From Avoscillospira sp045579045 (GTDB taxonomy: Bacteria > Bacillota > Clostridia > Oscillospirales > Oscillospiraceae): DNA of 31,926 nucleotides. Positions 16,180-24,502 of this stretch are shown piece by piece (the first letter of the stretch is position 1; the number at the start of each line of letters is the position of its first letter). The notes under the pieces were generated by a model. It made no database searches, was not told the DNA's origin, and was given only the letters and a program-made list of their open reading frames with translations. Location: the NCBI GenBank assembly GCA_045579045.1, contig JAZNLL010000050.1, forward strand, positions 1-31,926, given 5' to 3'. The position numbers were made by a program, and so were the translations under genes.

Positions 16180-16541
16180 CAAGCCCACCCCTTAAAAAGC
16201 TCAAGCGGCACTTCCTGGTGACAAGAGTACACTGCAGGCTTGCCGCTTCGTTCATATTCTCGGGTAACACCGTTTTGTACCACGGTGATCTTGGAGCCCT
16301 CCGGGATCTCCACCGCAGGATCCAGATACAGGGTCACGCCCTGTGCCACACGGGCAGCTCTCTCAAAGGGTTCCGTACTCACGACAGTGTTTTGAGAGAT
16401 GCGGCAGGGCAGCTCTTTGAAAAGCACCTTTTCCTGCGGCTCCGTGCGGCCATTGGAGAGGTTGCATATCCCCTCCAGCACGGTGACCGTTGCCCGGCCT
16501 TGCCACAGGCTTTGCACCGCCTTTTTGTGGGTAGTTACCAT
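16179..16541 (-). CDS. Head-closure / head-tail connector protein
   Basis: A 120-residue, beta-rich protein between the gp6-like connector and the gp10-like protein. It contains ATVTVLEGICNLSNGRTEP, VLFKELPCRISQ, and YLDPAVEIPEGSKITVVQNGV-REYERSGKP, which looks like a small beta-barrel stopper (SPP1 gp16-like position). Family naming is by position and fold guess. It overlaps the upstream gene by 7 bases. Confidence 0.7.
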   Translation of the reverse strand: MVTTHKKAVQSLWQGRATVTVLEGICNLSNGRTEPQEKVLFKELPCRISQNTVVSTEPFERAARVAQGVTLYLDPAVEIPEGSKITVVQNGVTREYERSGKPAVYSCHQEVPLELFKGWA

Positions 16542-16936
16542 CTCAGCCTCCGATACGCTGCAAGGATGCCCTCAGCAGGATGGATGAGCCGGTCGAGCAG
16601 CGTATCGAAACGGGCTTCCGCACTTGCCGATCCATCGCTGGCCCCGGCATAAGTAACGGACACATCGCCCTCTGTGATGCTCTTGACCGGTGCAGAGAAG
16701 TCAAACCCCTCCACCCCGTCCAGCTTGCCTGCAGCTTTTTTATCAAAGAGAAACTGACCGGCCGCCATATCCACCAGTGTGTGGAAAAGGCCATCCGGCA
16801 GCACCTCATGATTGATGTTGTCCAGGATGTCCTTTTCGCACTTGCTGATGAGATATTCAAGACAGGGTTTGTCACTGTCGATGTCGGTGTACCCCAGCAT
16901 GGCCAGCCGGGTCGCCACGGCCTCATAGACGGACAT
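16535..16936 (-). CDS. Head-tail connector protein (gp6/gp15-like adaptor)
   Basis: A 133-residue, mainly helical protein following the major capsid gene. It begins MSVYEAVATRLAMLGYTDID and contains CLEYLISKCEKDILDNINHEVLPDGLFHTLVDMAAGQFL, the helical core of DNA-packaging adaptor proteins (HK97 gp6 or SPP1 gp15 type) that extend the portal. VTYAG near 95 is also typical of these. The ribosome site is AAGGTG. Confidence 0.8.
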   Translation of the reverse strand: MSVYEAVATRLAMLGYTDIDSDKPCLEYLISKCEKDILDNINHEVLPDGLFHTLVDMAAGQFLFDKKAAGKLDGVEGFDFSAPVKSITEGDVSVTYAGASDGSASAEARFDTLLDRLIHPAEGILAAYRRLRW

Positions 16937-16947
16937 AGCGCATCACC

Positions 16948-17982
16948 TTAGCCCTTGGACTGGATGCGGCAGATGGGAATGGCCTTGTGAGCGATGTAGG
17001 AGCGCTGTGCCTCTTCAGGTTCACCGGAGTGGACCAGAGCCCAGTTGGCACCATCTTCCAGCTCTGCATCGGTGGGAGAGAGGCTGGCCTGGTTCTTCTT
17101 CTCATAGGAGATACCCATAGGAGCGAAGACCTTGCGCTGACGGGTGTACAGGGTGTCCTGACCGCCGTTGGTCTTGGGATCGCGGCCCATTTCATGAGGA
17201 ACCTTGGCACCAATATCCTCGAAGCTGAAGGAGCCCTCACCCAGCACATAGGTGGTGTAAATGGGCTCATCGCCGGTTTCGTCAACGGGCATACCGTCAT
17301 CGACCACCAGCAGCTTGCCGTTCCAGGTGTACAGGGACAGGTCGCGGGTCACGCCCTCCTTGTCGGTGTACTTGAGAGCCTGGATCAGATTGAGGTTCTC
17401 CAGATTGGTGGCCACAACGGAGTGAGCAAACACCAGAGCAAACTTCTTCTTGCGGTCGCCGCAGGCCTGGGAGATGGCGCTGTTCAGAGTGGTGGATTCC
17501 ATGGGACCGTCCACGGGGTAGGTGTGCTTTTCCACAAACTCGGCATTCTGACCGCCGGTCATGGAGAAGATACCCTTGAGGATCGCCAGGATGGTGTCCT
17601 GATCGATGCCCTCCCAGTATTCGGCCACCTGGGAAGCCACATTGTCCATGAATTCCTGACCGCCGGTGATGTCGTAGGAGAAGTCGCGCTCGGTCCATGC
17701 CTTGGCGCGGCCGATGACCACCACACCCTGCTCAAAGGTCTTGGTGGTGGAGGCTTCGATGTCGGTCTGGCCGTCATAGTTCACGGCGTCACCATCCAGC
17801 AGGCCGCGCATGGCGATACGGGCATAGCCGGTGCCGTCCTGGGAGGCAAAGACGCTCTTGATGTCGGGGTTGCCGGCCAGAACGCGGGACTTGCGGATCT
17901 CATTGAGGCGGGTCTGGGGAGCACGGTCCACCAGATACTTAAATGCCTGGGGGTTGAAGCTCTTGGAATCAAAGTTGGGCAT
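16948..17982 (-). CDS. Major capsid protein
   Basis: A 344-residue coat protein (HK97-fold type). It starts MPNFDSKSFNPQAFKYLVDR, contains YDGQTDIEASTTKTFEQGVVVIGRAKAWTERDFSYDITGGQEFMDNVASQVAEYW and the typical ALVFAHSVVATNLENLN-Q segment, then YTTYVLGEGSFSF and a C-terminal VHSGEP strand. These are standard features of the coat proteins that follow GP20-type scaffolds in clostridial phages. ATG 17982 is preferred to the ATG four codons upstream, because the AAAGG site touches that upstream codon but sits 11 bases before this one. Confidence 0.92.
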   Translation of the reverse strand: MPNFDSKSFNPQAFKYLVDRAPQTRLNEIRKSRVLAGNPDIKSVFASQDGTGYARIAMRGLLDGDAVNYDGQTDIEASTTKTFEQGVVVIGRAKAWTERDFSYDITGGQEFMDNVASQVAEYWEGIDQDTILAILKGIFSMTGGQNAEFVEKHTYPVDGPMESTTLNSAISQACGDRKKKFALVFAHSVVATNLENLNLIQALKYTDKEGVTRDLSLYTWNGKLLVVDDGMPVDETGDEPIYTTYVLGEGSFSFEDIGAKVPHEMGRDPKTNGGQDTLYTRQRKVFAPMGISYEKKNQASLSPTDAELEDGANWALVHSGEPEEAQRSYIAHKAIPICRIQSKG

Positions 17983-18002
17983 AAATTGATACATCCTTTC
18001 TG

Positions 18003-18323
18003 TTATTCAGATTTGCGGCTCTTGCCGCCGGTTTTTGCCTTGGTGCCGTCTTCCGGCTCTGCAGGCTGCTCGGGTTCCTTACCGTTCTCGGCGTCGGAAG
18101 TTTCCTCTGCGTCACCTGCAGCCATCTCAGCCAGTCGGCTCATAACCTCCTGGGTGATGGTCTCGGTCAGATCAGCCACGGAGGGGACATTTTCAGCCAT
18201 GTACTGAACAATGGCCTCCTGGGTACGGGGCAGCTCCTTGGCCGGCAAGCCGGTCAGCTTTGCTGCCAGATTGCGCAGCGCATCCTCAAAGGACACGGCG
18301 CGGGGACTGATCACATTTTTCAT
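18003..18323 (-). CDS. Hypothetical head-region protein, 106 residues
   Basis: I do not recognise a named family. The first half is helical (VSFEDALRNLAAKLTGLPAKELP, then AIVQYMAENVPSVADLTETITQEVMSRLAE). The second half (about 70-106) is a disordered acidic-then-basic tail rich in E, P, G and K, ending KSRKSE. It lies between scaffold and major capsid and has a GAGGTG site 7 bases upstream. A head accessory such as a fibre base or assembly helper is possible. Confidence 0.65.
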   Translation of the reverse strand: MKNVISPRAVSFEDALRNLAAKLTGLPAKELPRTQEAIVQYMAENVPSVADLTETITQEVMSRLAEMAAGDAEETSDAENGKEPEQPAEPEDGTKAKTGGKSRKSE

Positions 18324-18336
18324 TGCGTTTCACCTC

Positions 18337-18990
18337 TCAATCCAGTTTTGCATCGGGATTTGCGGCCAGATATGCCGTCAGTTCAGCGTAGGACATGTCG
18401 GAGGGCTTTTTGCCTGCGCCGGGATCGCCGCCCCGATCTCCGCCCTCGCCGGGCTTCCAGCCCTGATACTTGGACACGGCGCCGAACAGGAAGTCTGTGG
18501 CAGTGTCCTTTTTCAAGGCTTCTACCTGTGCGGCCAGGGTGACCGTTTCACCGTTGACCTTGGAACTGACCTTGCCATCCGTAATGGTGGCGTCCTTGAG
18601 GAAGTCAGCCAGCACAGCCTTGACAGCGGTGTTGTTCTTGGATCCGGCGGCGGTCAGTTCTGCCTCTACGGCAGCCATCAGCTTGACGGTGGCCAGCTCC
18701 TTGTCGTGGGCAGCCTTGTCGGCCTTGTTCTGAGCAGTCAGATCCTCGATCTGCTTTTTCAGATCCTCATTGTCGCCGGCGGACTTCTTCAGTGTCTCCA
18801 GCTGGCTGTCGCGGTTCTTGACCGTTTCAGTCAGCTGCACCACCTGGGTCTCCGCTTCCTTGAGCTTGGTGTTCTTGTCGTTGAAATCCTGCCGGGAGAC
18901 GAACCGCTCACCCAGAGCAGCGCTGACCTTTGCATCCATCTCCTCCGTGTAGGCTTCGCCCAGGATTTCTTTCAACCATTGCAGTTTCAT
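18337..18990 (-). CDS. Capsid scaffold protein (GP20 family)
   Basis: A 217-residue protein that guides capsid assembly. It starts MKLQWLKEILGEAYTEEM, has a long coiled coil at about 32-105 (many K, E and Q), then the conserved C-terminal half with GSKNNTAVKAVLADFL, KVNGETVTLAAQVEALKKDTATDFLF and a glycine-rich tail. This is the classic minor structural GP20 scaffold layout. A strong AAAGGAG site lies 6 bases before the ATG. It follows a terminator-containing gap. Confidence 0.93.
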   Translation of the reverse strand: MKLQWLKEILGEAYTEEMDAKVSAALGERFVSRQDFNDKNTKLKEAETQVVQLTETVKNRDSQLETLKKSAGDNEDLKKQIEDLTAQNKADKAAHDKELATVKLMAAVEAELTAAGSKNNTAVKAVLADFLKDATITDGKVSSKVNGETVTLAAQVEALKKDTATDFLFGAVSKYQGWKPGEGGDRGGDPGAGKKPSDMSYAELTAYLAANPDAKLD

Positions 18991-19086
18991 ATCTGGCTCC
19001 TTTCTGCTGCTTTCCTTTTTCCCGGGCCAGTCCCCGTATGGCAGCCGCCCTGCTGTTTCCGCCGGGCCAGCGGTAATTTGTGTATG

Positions 19087-19121
19087 AAAAAAGCACCGTG
19101 CATTTTCAGCACGATGCTTTT
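19087..19121 (-). terminator. Intrinsic terminator inside the head operon
   Basis: On the minus strand, a 12-base-pair stem (arms 19109-19120 and 19090-19101, one G-T pair) has a 7-base loop and ends in a run of at least six T. It lies 14 bases after the stop of the 69-residue gene. The remaining gap to the scaffold gene (18991-19086) contains only the scaffold ribosome site; I see no clear promoter there. Confidence 0.88.
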
Positions 19122-19134
19122 AACTACTGTTTAA

Positions 19135-19344
19135 TTAGGGGTGATCAATGCCGATTTTTTTGTAGTCAGCACTGGTCAATTTCGACATGGGAACCCCATG
19201 TTTCAGAGAATACTGGCGTACCGCTCTAAAGTTGGCTTCTCCCTTGGGGTTGTGTCCGACTTTTTCGGGAGCGACAACAAAACCGCCGGCTTTCTCTGCA
19301 GCAGCTTCAATTTTTCTGCTCTGTATCAAAACTCTTTTTGTCAT
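19135..19344 (-). CDS. 69-residue hypothetical protein paired with the GNAT-like fused capsid gene
   Basis: A small basic protein starting MTKRVLIQSRKIEAAAEKAG and ending TSADYKKIGIDHP. It starts 3 bases after the stop of the fused head protein, with a GGAGGGG site 6 bases upstream, and is followed by a terminator. No family is recognised. The EANFRAVRQYSLKHGV and LTSADYKKIGI stretches suggest a small helical fold that could bind another protein. The position directly after a gene with a variable C-terminal domain is where immunity or adaptor genes often lie; this is inference. Confidence 0.7.
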   Translation of the reverse strand: MTKRVLIQSRKIEAAAEKAGGFVVAPEKVGHNPKGEANFRAVRQYSLKHGVPMSKLTSADYKKIGIDHP

Positions 19345-19347
19345 GGA

Positions 19348-20961
19348 TTACCCCTCCAGTGTGTAGGCACTCCGCAATACAGCGGCCGCATCTTCATCAA
19401 TGATCATCGAGTATTCATGGGGCATGCCTATGAGTGCCGCACCAAACTCGTCTTGATAGTGCTTAACCAATTCCATGTTCTTGGCTTCAAAATAGATAAA
19501 GCCGCCGTATCCATTTTCATAAGACTTCTGTACTGCAATCGCAAATAGATGGCCACCAACACCATCATACTGCTTCGTTGCGCCCTTGTTATGAGGTGCG
19601 CTTTCCGCCAGGGAGAGATGAACCGCCTTGCTGTCCGGGCGATCTTCGATTGCGACAAGGCCCTGAATTACAGGATCACCTTTTAATGTCAGTTTGTACA
19701 CATCCGAATTGCTCAAGTGTTTGTGATTCCAGTTAAACAACCACCCTTGCTTTTTGAGGCCTTTTCTATCCTCCGGTGTCGCAAGCTCGTATGTAGTATC
19801 TACAATTTTTCCGCTACTACGCTCGACTAAACAAGGCGTAAAACGGTCTATTTCAACATCGACAACCAAAGTATCATCACCCGTATTTATTATATCCAAA
19901 ATAGGCTTATCTGTCAATGTTTCATCCTGTTTGGCTTTCCACTGCTCGTATGTCATATCCCGAGGCACCTTGTACCGTTCGCCGGTTTCAGCATCCCGGG
20001 CAAAACGCTCACCCAAGCCCTCCATGTCGGCGAAATAGGGAGCTGTGCAGCACCGGCACCAGGGATGGAACGGAGGCGCCGTGAGCCCCTCCTGGTACTC
20101 CGACATTTTGAACACCTGGCCATCGAGACTGCCGCAAATATCGCAGGTGTCCCGATCCAGAGCTGCCACGATCTGGTATTGCTCCACATCCAGCTCTTTG
20201 TAGCAGTCTTTTTGCGCCGCGCTGGCAAAGTAGGCGCTTTCCGTCATCACCAGACGGCCGGCCTTACTCTTGGACACCTCAAACTGTTTGGAGATGGCAG
20301 CGATGGCTCTGTCCGGAGCTTCGCCCCGGATGATCATCTGTGTCAGCTGAGTGTTGACACTGTTGACCAGGTTTTGCTTATTGGTCCAGCACCGATCCCG
20401 GAAAGTCTGGTTGTCAGCTGTCCAGGGACGGGAGAGAACCTTTTTGATGGTCTCCTCATTGATGGCATGGGTTGTCCATCCTACGCCGAGGCCCTTTTGT
20501 ACCTCAAACGCGGTGTGGTAGTAGCTGCCCTCGTAGATCTGCCGGGCAGCGGCATCCACACTGTCCAGCTGGTTGGCGTATAGTGCCTCGGCCTGCTGCT
20601 GGATCTGCAGCTTGAGAGCGTCCAGCCGGGAGATATGTACCCGGGCACTGGCATTCTCCAGCTGCTTCATCCACATGCCATAGATGGCATTCTGCTTGCC
20701 ATAAGCGATATATTCGCCTACCGTCCAGTGGAACTCTGCCAGCTCATCGGAATTGAGCAGCCGTTTCGCCTCTGCCAGGGAGATCTCATTGTTGGAAGCA
20801 AAACGCTGATACCATGCGGCGATCTGCTTCTCAATTTCAGCCTGGGCGCGGGAAAATTGCGCCTCCAGATTTTCCACATAGGAGTAGGACTGATCCAGCA
20901 GTGCCTCCTCCATGTTTTTGAGCCGCTGCGCCCAGTATGCGGCATTACTCTGTCTTGCCAT
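19348..20961 (-). CDS. Head morphogenesis protein (SPP1 gp7 / Mu F-like) with C-terminal GNAT-like domain
   Basis: A 537-residue fusion. Residues about 1-345 are a minor head protein of the SPP1-gp7 type that binds the portal: a helical region with RQIYEGSYYHTAFEVQKG, TIKKVLSRPW, the RLVMTESAYFASAAQKD helix, and a zinc-binding-like CDICGSLDGQVF ... PPFHPWCRC motif (about 273-304). Residues about 355-537 are a separate domain that is not part of gp7: VYKLTLKGDPVIQGLVAIED, VHLSLAESAPHN, YDGVGGHLFAIAVQKSYENGYGG, and GAALIG, which read like a GNAT acetyltransferase fold with the GVGGHLF turn in the acetyl-CoA-loop position. ATG 20961 overlaps the portal gene by 17 bases; an earlier GTG is less likely. 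G+C falls to 33-38% in parts of the C-terminal half. Confidence 0.82.
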   Translation of the reverse strand: MARQSNAAYWAQRLKNMEEALLDQSYSYVENLEAQFSRAQAEIEKQIAAWYQRFASNNEISLAEAKRLLNSDELAEFHWTVGEYIAYGKQNAIYGMWMKQLENASARVHISRLDALKLQIQQQAEALYANQLDSVDAAARQIYEGSYYHTAFEVQKGLGVGWTTHAINEETIKKVLSRPWTADNQTFRDRCWTNKQNLVNSVNTQLTQMIIRGEAPDRAIAAISKQFEVSKSKAGRLVMTESAYFASAAQKDCYKELDVEQYQIVAALDRDTCDICGSLDGQVFKMSEYQEGLTAPPFHPWCRCCTAPYFADMEGLGERFARDAETGERYKVPRDMTYEQWKAKQDETLTDKPILDIINTGDDTLVVDVEIDRFTPCLVERSSGKIVDTTYELATPEDRKGLKKQGWLFNWNHKHLSNSDVYKLTLKGDPVIQGLVAIEDRPDSKAVHLSLAESAPHNKGATKQYDGVGGHLFAIAVQKSYENGYGGFIYFEAKNMELVKHYQDEFGAALIGMPHEYSMIIDEDAAAVLRSAYTLEG

Positions 20962-22486
20962 CACCCTCACCGTCCTTCACAGGAGGCTCCTGCCCGGAGC
21001 CGTTGCCGGCGTTCCCGTTCTTTACACGGTTGGCCTCAAATGCAGCCCGGTAGGGATCAGCTGCATTTGCTTCCTGCTCACCCTTGATGCGCTTGAGCTC
21101 CTGCTCCGGATCAGACACCCAGGGGTGCATCTTGACGATGGTCTCATCAGAGAGGATACCGACAGAGTTTTTGCAGTTGTTGATGGCTTCTGTCTCATTG
21201 ATCAGCACATCCCGGTCAAAGATGACCTTGACCTCTGTGCCATCGAAATTGCCAACGCCGGTGTTGGCCAGATGCCGATTGACGAACCAGAGCAGTTCCT
21301 CCATGGAGGCCTGGAACTCTGTTTCGATACAGTTGGCATCCAGATCGATGTCAGAGTACATGCTCTGGATGTTCATCTGGTTGGGATTGCCGCCCATACG
21401 GTCATCTTTGGCATCGTAGCCTCTGGCATTTTCGATGATGGCATCTTTCAGCAGAGAGAGCAGCACCTTGTAGTTTCCGGCATTGACCTCGATCTGCAGG
21501 GTCTCCACGCCGCCCTCTGCACCGTCAACGGATCGAACTTTGATGGCGCCATAGGCTGCCAAATTGGCACGGAACCGTCCCAGATCCTCGCCGTCATAGT
21601 TCTTGATCACCAGAATGGTGTTGTGGATATCCTGATCCATCTGATCGGTGAAGTTGGAAAGAATTTCGTTGTAGGCATCCTGCAGGCACTTCACTCTGGA
21701 GAGCAGCGGGATCTCGTGATGGGAGCTCTTAAAGCACACCAGAGGGATGCGCTCCCAGTTGTACTCTTTGATCTCGCCAGTGACGGGGTCTTCCTCTGTG
21801 ATGTAGGCGCCGGATCTCGCATTGCTGTCCGGCTCCAGAATGCCATCATCGGTGCGAATGAAACAATCCACGCCGCCACCGTGCATGACCTCGACCTTGA
21901 CTACTGCCTTGGTCTTTTCGCTTTCGTCATATTCCAGCACCATGTAGATGTGCACAGCAGCGTCCAGGATGGTGTGATCGGCATCCGCCCAGAACGGCAG
22001 CACTTCGTCAACAGGGAAGCGCTTGAATGCCAGCTGCCCGGTCTCATAGTAGGGATAAACCCAGCTCTTGCCGCCGATCCATGCGCTCTCGCCGGTGTTG
22101 TGCATCAACCGCCGGAACCGGGATCCGAAAACGGTACCCAGAGCTGCAGCATACTGCTTGTTGTCGGTGTCAAAGGAGAACGGGCGCCCAAAGGAGTAGT
22201 TGGTCTTCTGATCCACCATTTTGGCATACAGATTATTGACCATTTTGTTGTTGGGCAAATGGGTAAGTTCAACAGGCTCGCCGTCATCATCCAGTGCCAT
22301 GCGCTTCCGGCCGAGCACGGCATGCGTTCCGTCATAATAAGCCTCACCGGTCAGCTGCCGCTTACGCTCATCAGACTTCAGCCACGCTGTGATCTCCAGT
22401 TCCAAAAAGCGTTTATCCGTCATGCCCCTGCCGAAACTCGTGGCAGTACGCAGAACGCAGTCATCTCTCAAATTCAGCACAACCAT
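20945..22486 (-). CDS. Portal protein (SPP1 gp6-like)
   Basis: A 513-residue portal forming the dodecameric ring at one capsid vertex. Features include the RKRQLTGEAYYDGTHAVLGRKR start, NNLYAKMVDQKTNYSFGRPFSF, the FPVDEVLPFWADADH region, the ERIPLVCFKSSHHEIPLLSRVKCLQDAYNEILSNFTDQMDQ helix, and an acidic glycine-rich tail. These are typical of the SPP1-type portal family. GAGGTG precedes ATG 22486 by 7 bases. It follows the terminase and metallopeptidase genes. Confidence 0.94.
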   Translation of the reverse strand: MVVLNLRDDCVLRTATSFGRGMTDKRFLELEITAWLKSDERKRQLTGEAYYDGTHAVLGRKRMALDDDGEPVELTHLPNNKMVNNLYAKMVDQKTNYSFGRPFSFDTDNKQYAAALGTVFGSRFRRLMHNTGESAWIGGKSWVYPYYETGQLAFKRFPVDEVLPFWADADHTILDAAVHIYMVLEYDESEKTKAVVKVEVMHGGGVDCFIRTDDGILEPDSNARSGAYITEEDPVTGEIKEYNWERIPLVCFKSSHHEIPLLSRVKCLQDAYNEILSNFTDQMDQDIHNTILVIKNYDGEDLGRFRANLAAYGAIKVRSVDGAEGGVETLQIEVNAGNYKVLLSLLKDAIIENARGYDAKDDRMGGNPNQMNIQSMYSDIDLDANCIETEFQASMEELLWFVNRHLANTGVGNFDGTEVKVIFDRDVLINETEAINNCKNSVGILSDETIVKMHPWVSDPEQELKRIKGEQEANAADPYRAAFEANRVKNGNAGNGSGQEPPVKDGEGDGKTE

Positions 22487-22497
22487 GCTTTTTCACC

Positions 22498-22848
22498 TCA
22501 CAAACACTTTGCCGCGGCCCATGCCGTGTACAGCTTCGGTCCCTGGATCGCCATCCAGTCCACCATTTCCTCGTTGGTCGCCCAAGAGCCATCCACTCTG
22601 AGAGAGTTAACGCTCAAGCCGCTTTCATAAAGAAATGCGTGAGCGATCTCGTGACGCATGCACTTACGCTTGTAGGCGTCCAGATCGGCACAACTCATGG
22701 GATCTTTTCGATCTTCAGCTGTGTACTCTTTCACCACGATGCTCTTGGTGGAATAATCGCAGTATCCGTCACAGTTTTCCAGTGCCGGATCGTCAGCTTT
22801 TACCCGATATTTCAGAGTGTAGGTAACACCCAAAACAGAAATTTCCAT
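22498..22848 (-). CDS. Small HExxH metallopeptidase-like protein
   Basis: A 116-residue protein with a zinc-protease motif at residues 66-70 (HEIAH) and acidic residues at about 93-94 (TNEEMVDWMA) that could give the third ligand. A beta-rich N-terminal part precedes it (MEISVLGVTYTLKYRV, IVVKEYT). The layout recalls minimal gluzincin/ImmA-IrrE-like folds. It lies between large terminase and portal; the role is unknown, perhaps processing a head protein or a host target. ATG 22848 has GAGG 6 bases upstream; the GTG four codons before it is part of that ribosome site. Confidence 0.8.
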   Translation of the reverse strand: MEISVLGVTYTLKYRVKADDPALENCDGYCDYSTKSIVVKEYTAEDRKDPMSCADLDAYKRKCMRHEIAHAFLYESGLSVNSLRVDGSWATNEEMVDWMAIQGPKLYTAWAAAKCL

Positions 22849-22856
22849 ACAGAACC

Positions 22857-24083
22857 TCACTTGAAACTGAAACGGTCCGGTGCAAAGACTTTGTTCACAA
22901 AATAGCGCACATCATCCATGCTGTGGTCGTTTTCCTTGATGGGGCGATCCTCCATGGCCTTTTCGTCCCAGCGATACATACCAAACTCCCGGATGCAGTC
23001 CGTGCAGCTGGAGCAGATAAACAGTTCTCCGGTTTGGAGCCGTGTGGCCACATTGCGGATACCGGTTATCACCGCATTGGATGCTTTCTCCACCCGGAAT
23101 CTCCCGTGCCGGTGAATGGTCTCGATAAAAGAAGCCGCAGAGGGGTCAACGATCACCGCACTGATCCGGAGATCTCCCGCCAGAGCCTCCAGCTCCGTGT
23201 AGTGCTCCTCATCAGTGCGCTGCCGTCCCTCTTTGCGGCTGTCGAAGTAATACTCCCGCATCCTGTACCAGCTGCCATTCGATCTTCCCCATAAACCTAT
23301 ACTGGTGGGGTTGATCGTGCCGTAGTCACAGGATATGTAATACCTGTCGTATGGTCTGGGCTCCGGAGGCACCACATGAAAGTCCTTGTTGAACATGGTA
23401 TAAATCAGCCCCTCCGCAACCACCCAGAGGCCGCGGACAAAACGGTCATAAAACACGCCTGAGTATAAGCTCTCATACCTTGCCTTGATGGCTGGAGAGA
23501 GGCTGAGGTTATCATCCATGGTGAAATGGAGGCGCAGCAACTTATGCTCTTTAGCCCCCAAAACCCATTTGATGTAAAACCAGTGAGAAGGGCCCTCCGG
23601 ATTGCAGTTGAACCACAGCTTGGATCCATCCACAGAACAGCGGGCGCATGCTTGCTCCACAAAGGAGCGTGGCATCAAAACAGCTTCATCCATCAGGACA
23701 CCTGCCAAGGTAATGCCCTGAATAAGACCGGCACTGCTTTCGTCCTTGCCGCCGAACAGATAGAAATAGTTTTTTCTTTTTCCTCTGCTGACGATGATCA
23801 TGTTCTCTTTTTGACGCTCTTTGAATTTGAACACACCCTCCAACCAGGTGGGCAGGTTGCTTGTCACATTGCGCCGCAAGCTCTCTATGGTTTTTCCACA
23901 GAAAGCAAATTTCTGTTCGTTAAAGTTGGACATAGCCCACAGGACAAACCCGACCGACATGGCTATGGTCTTGCCGGATCGGACGGACCCGTCACAGATG
24001 ATGCCTTCATAGTTCTTAAAGCCTGGCCTATTCCACCAGGTCATCGCCAGGTTCTGCCTGGGGCTCAATTTCTGATATTTCAC
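22857..24083 (-). CDS. terL: Terminase large subunit
   Basis: The 408-residue ATPase and nuclease of the DNA packaging motor. Walker A is GSVRSGKT at 32-39, Walker B ends in DE at 132-133 (GVLMDEA), and the coupling motif is NCNPEGP at 159-165. The nuclease domain shows acidic residues D253 (SCDYGT), D313 (VDPSA) and D390/D391 (HSMDDVRY). I place the start at GTG 24083, because the family usually begins KYQKLSPRQNLAMTWWNRP and GGGGAG lies 10 bases upstream; the ATG 14 codons earlier adds residues not seen in the family. It overlaps the small terminase gene by 56 bases. Confidence 0.95.
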   Translation of the reverse strand: MKYQKLSPRQNLAMTWWNRPGFKNYEGIICDGSVRSGKTIAMSVGFVLWAMSNFNEQKFAFCGKTIESLRRNVTSNLPTWLEGVFKFKERQKENMIIVSRGKRKNYFYLFGGKDESSAGLIQGITLAGVLMDEAVLMPRSFVEQACARCSVDGSKLWFNCNPEGPSHWFYIKWVLGAKEHKLLRLHFTMDDNLSLSPAIKARYESLYSGVFYDRFVRGLWVVAEGLIYTMFNKDFHVVPPEPRPYDRYYISCDYGTINPTSIGLWGRSNGSWYRMREYYFDSRKEGRQRTDEEHYTELEALAGDLRISAVIVDPSAASFIETIHRHGRFRVEKASNAVITGIRNVATRLQTGELFICSSCTDCIREFGMYRWDEKAMEDRPIKENDHSMDDVRYFVNKVFAPDRFSFK

Positions 24084-24498
24084 TGATATCCAGCTCCCCT
24101 CCGGTACTCTGATCGATGATCTCAAAGATGTTGTTTTCAGACGGGTTCATTTGGCCAACATCCTCATCCCCGGTGTACTTGTCCACCAGGATGCCAAGGG
24201 CCGTGGCAATCTGCGGTAGCGTAGAGCATTCCATCTTGTCCGGGTCATCAAGCGCATCCAGCAACTTGTCCAGAATGCCGCACACTCGTTTTTTCTGCTT
24301 GCCCATGTGTTGGAGAATAGCAACGGTATTTTCTGCTTTTTTATGCTTGACTATTTTTGCCGTTTCTTCATCACCATTGCAGTGGCGGCGCACGGTGCTA
24401 ACAGACACACCAAACTCTCTGGCCACGAGAGAATAATTCTGACAGTCAGCATACATGGCAATCATCTTTTTATGCTGCTTGTCTGAAATCTTGGCCAT
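24028..24498 (-). CDS. terS: Terminase small subunit
   Basis: A 156-residue DNA-recognition subunit. It starts MAKISDKQHKKMIAMYADCQ, has a helix-turn-helix at about 21-40 (YSLVAREFGVSVSTVRRHC), a helical oligomerisation core, and an acidic C-terminus that would contact the large subunit. It begins 4 bases after the HNH gene and overlaps the large subunit. Confidence 0.88.
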   Translation of the reverse strand: MAKISDKQHKKMIAMYADCQNYSLVAREFGVSVSTVRRHCNGDEETAKIVKHKKAENTVAILQHMGKQKKRVCGILDKLLDALDDPDKMECSTLPQIATALGILVDKYTGDEDVGQMNPSENNIFEIIDQSTGGELDISEISEIEPQAEPGDDLVE

Positions 24499-24502
24499 AA
24501 GC

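Noticed and set aside
20912..22630. Long plus-strand reading frame opposite the portal gene
   Set aside because: Antisense shadow of the portal with no domain match; codon pattern mirrors the portal.
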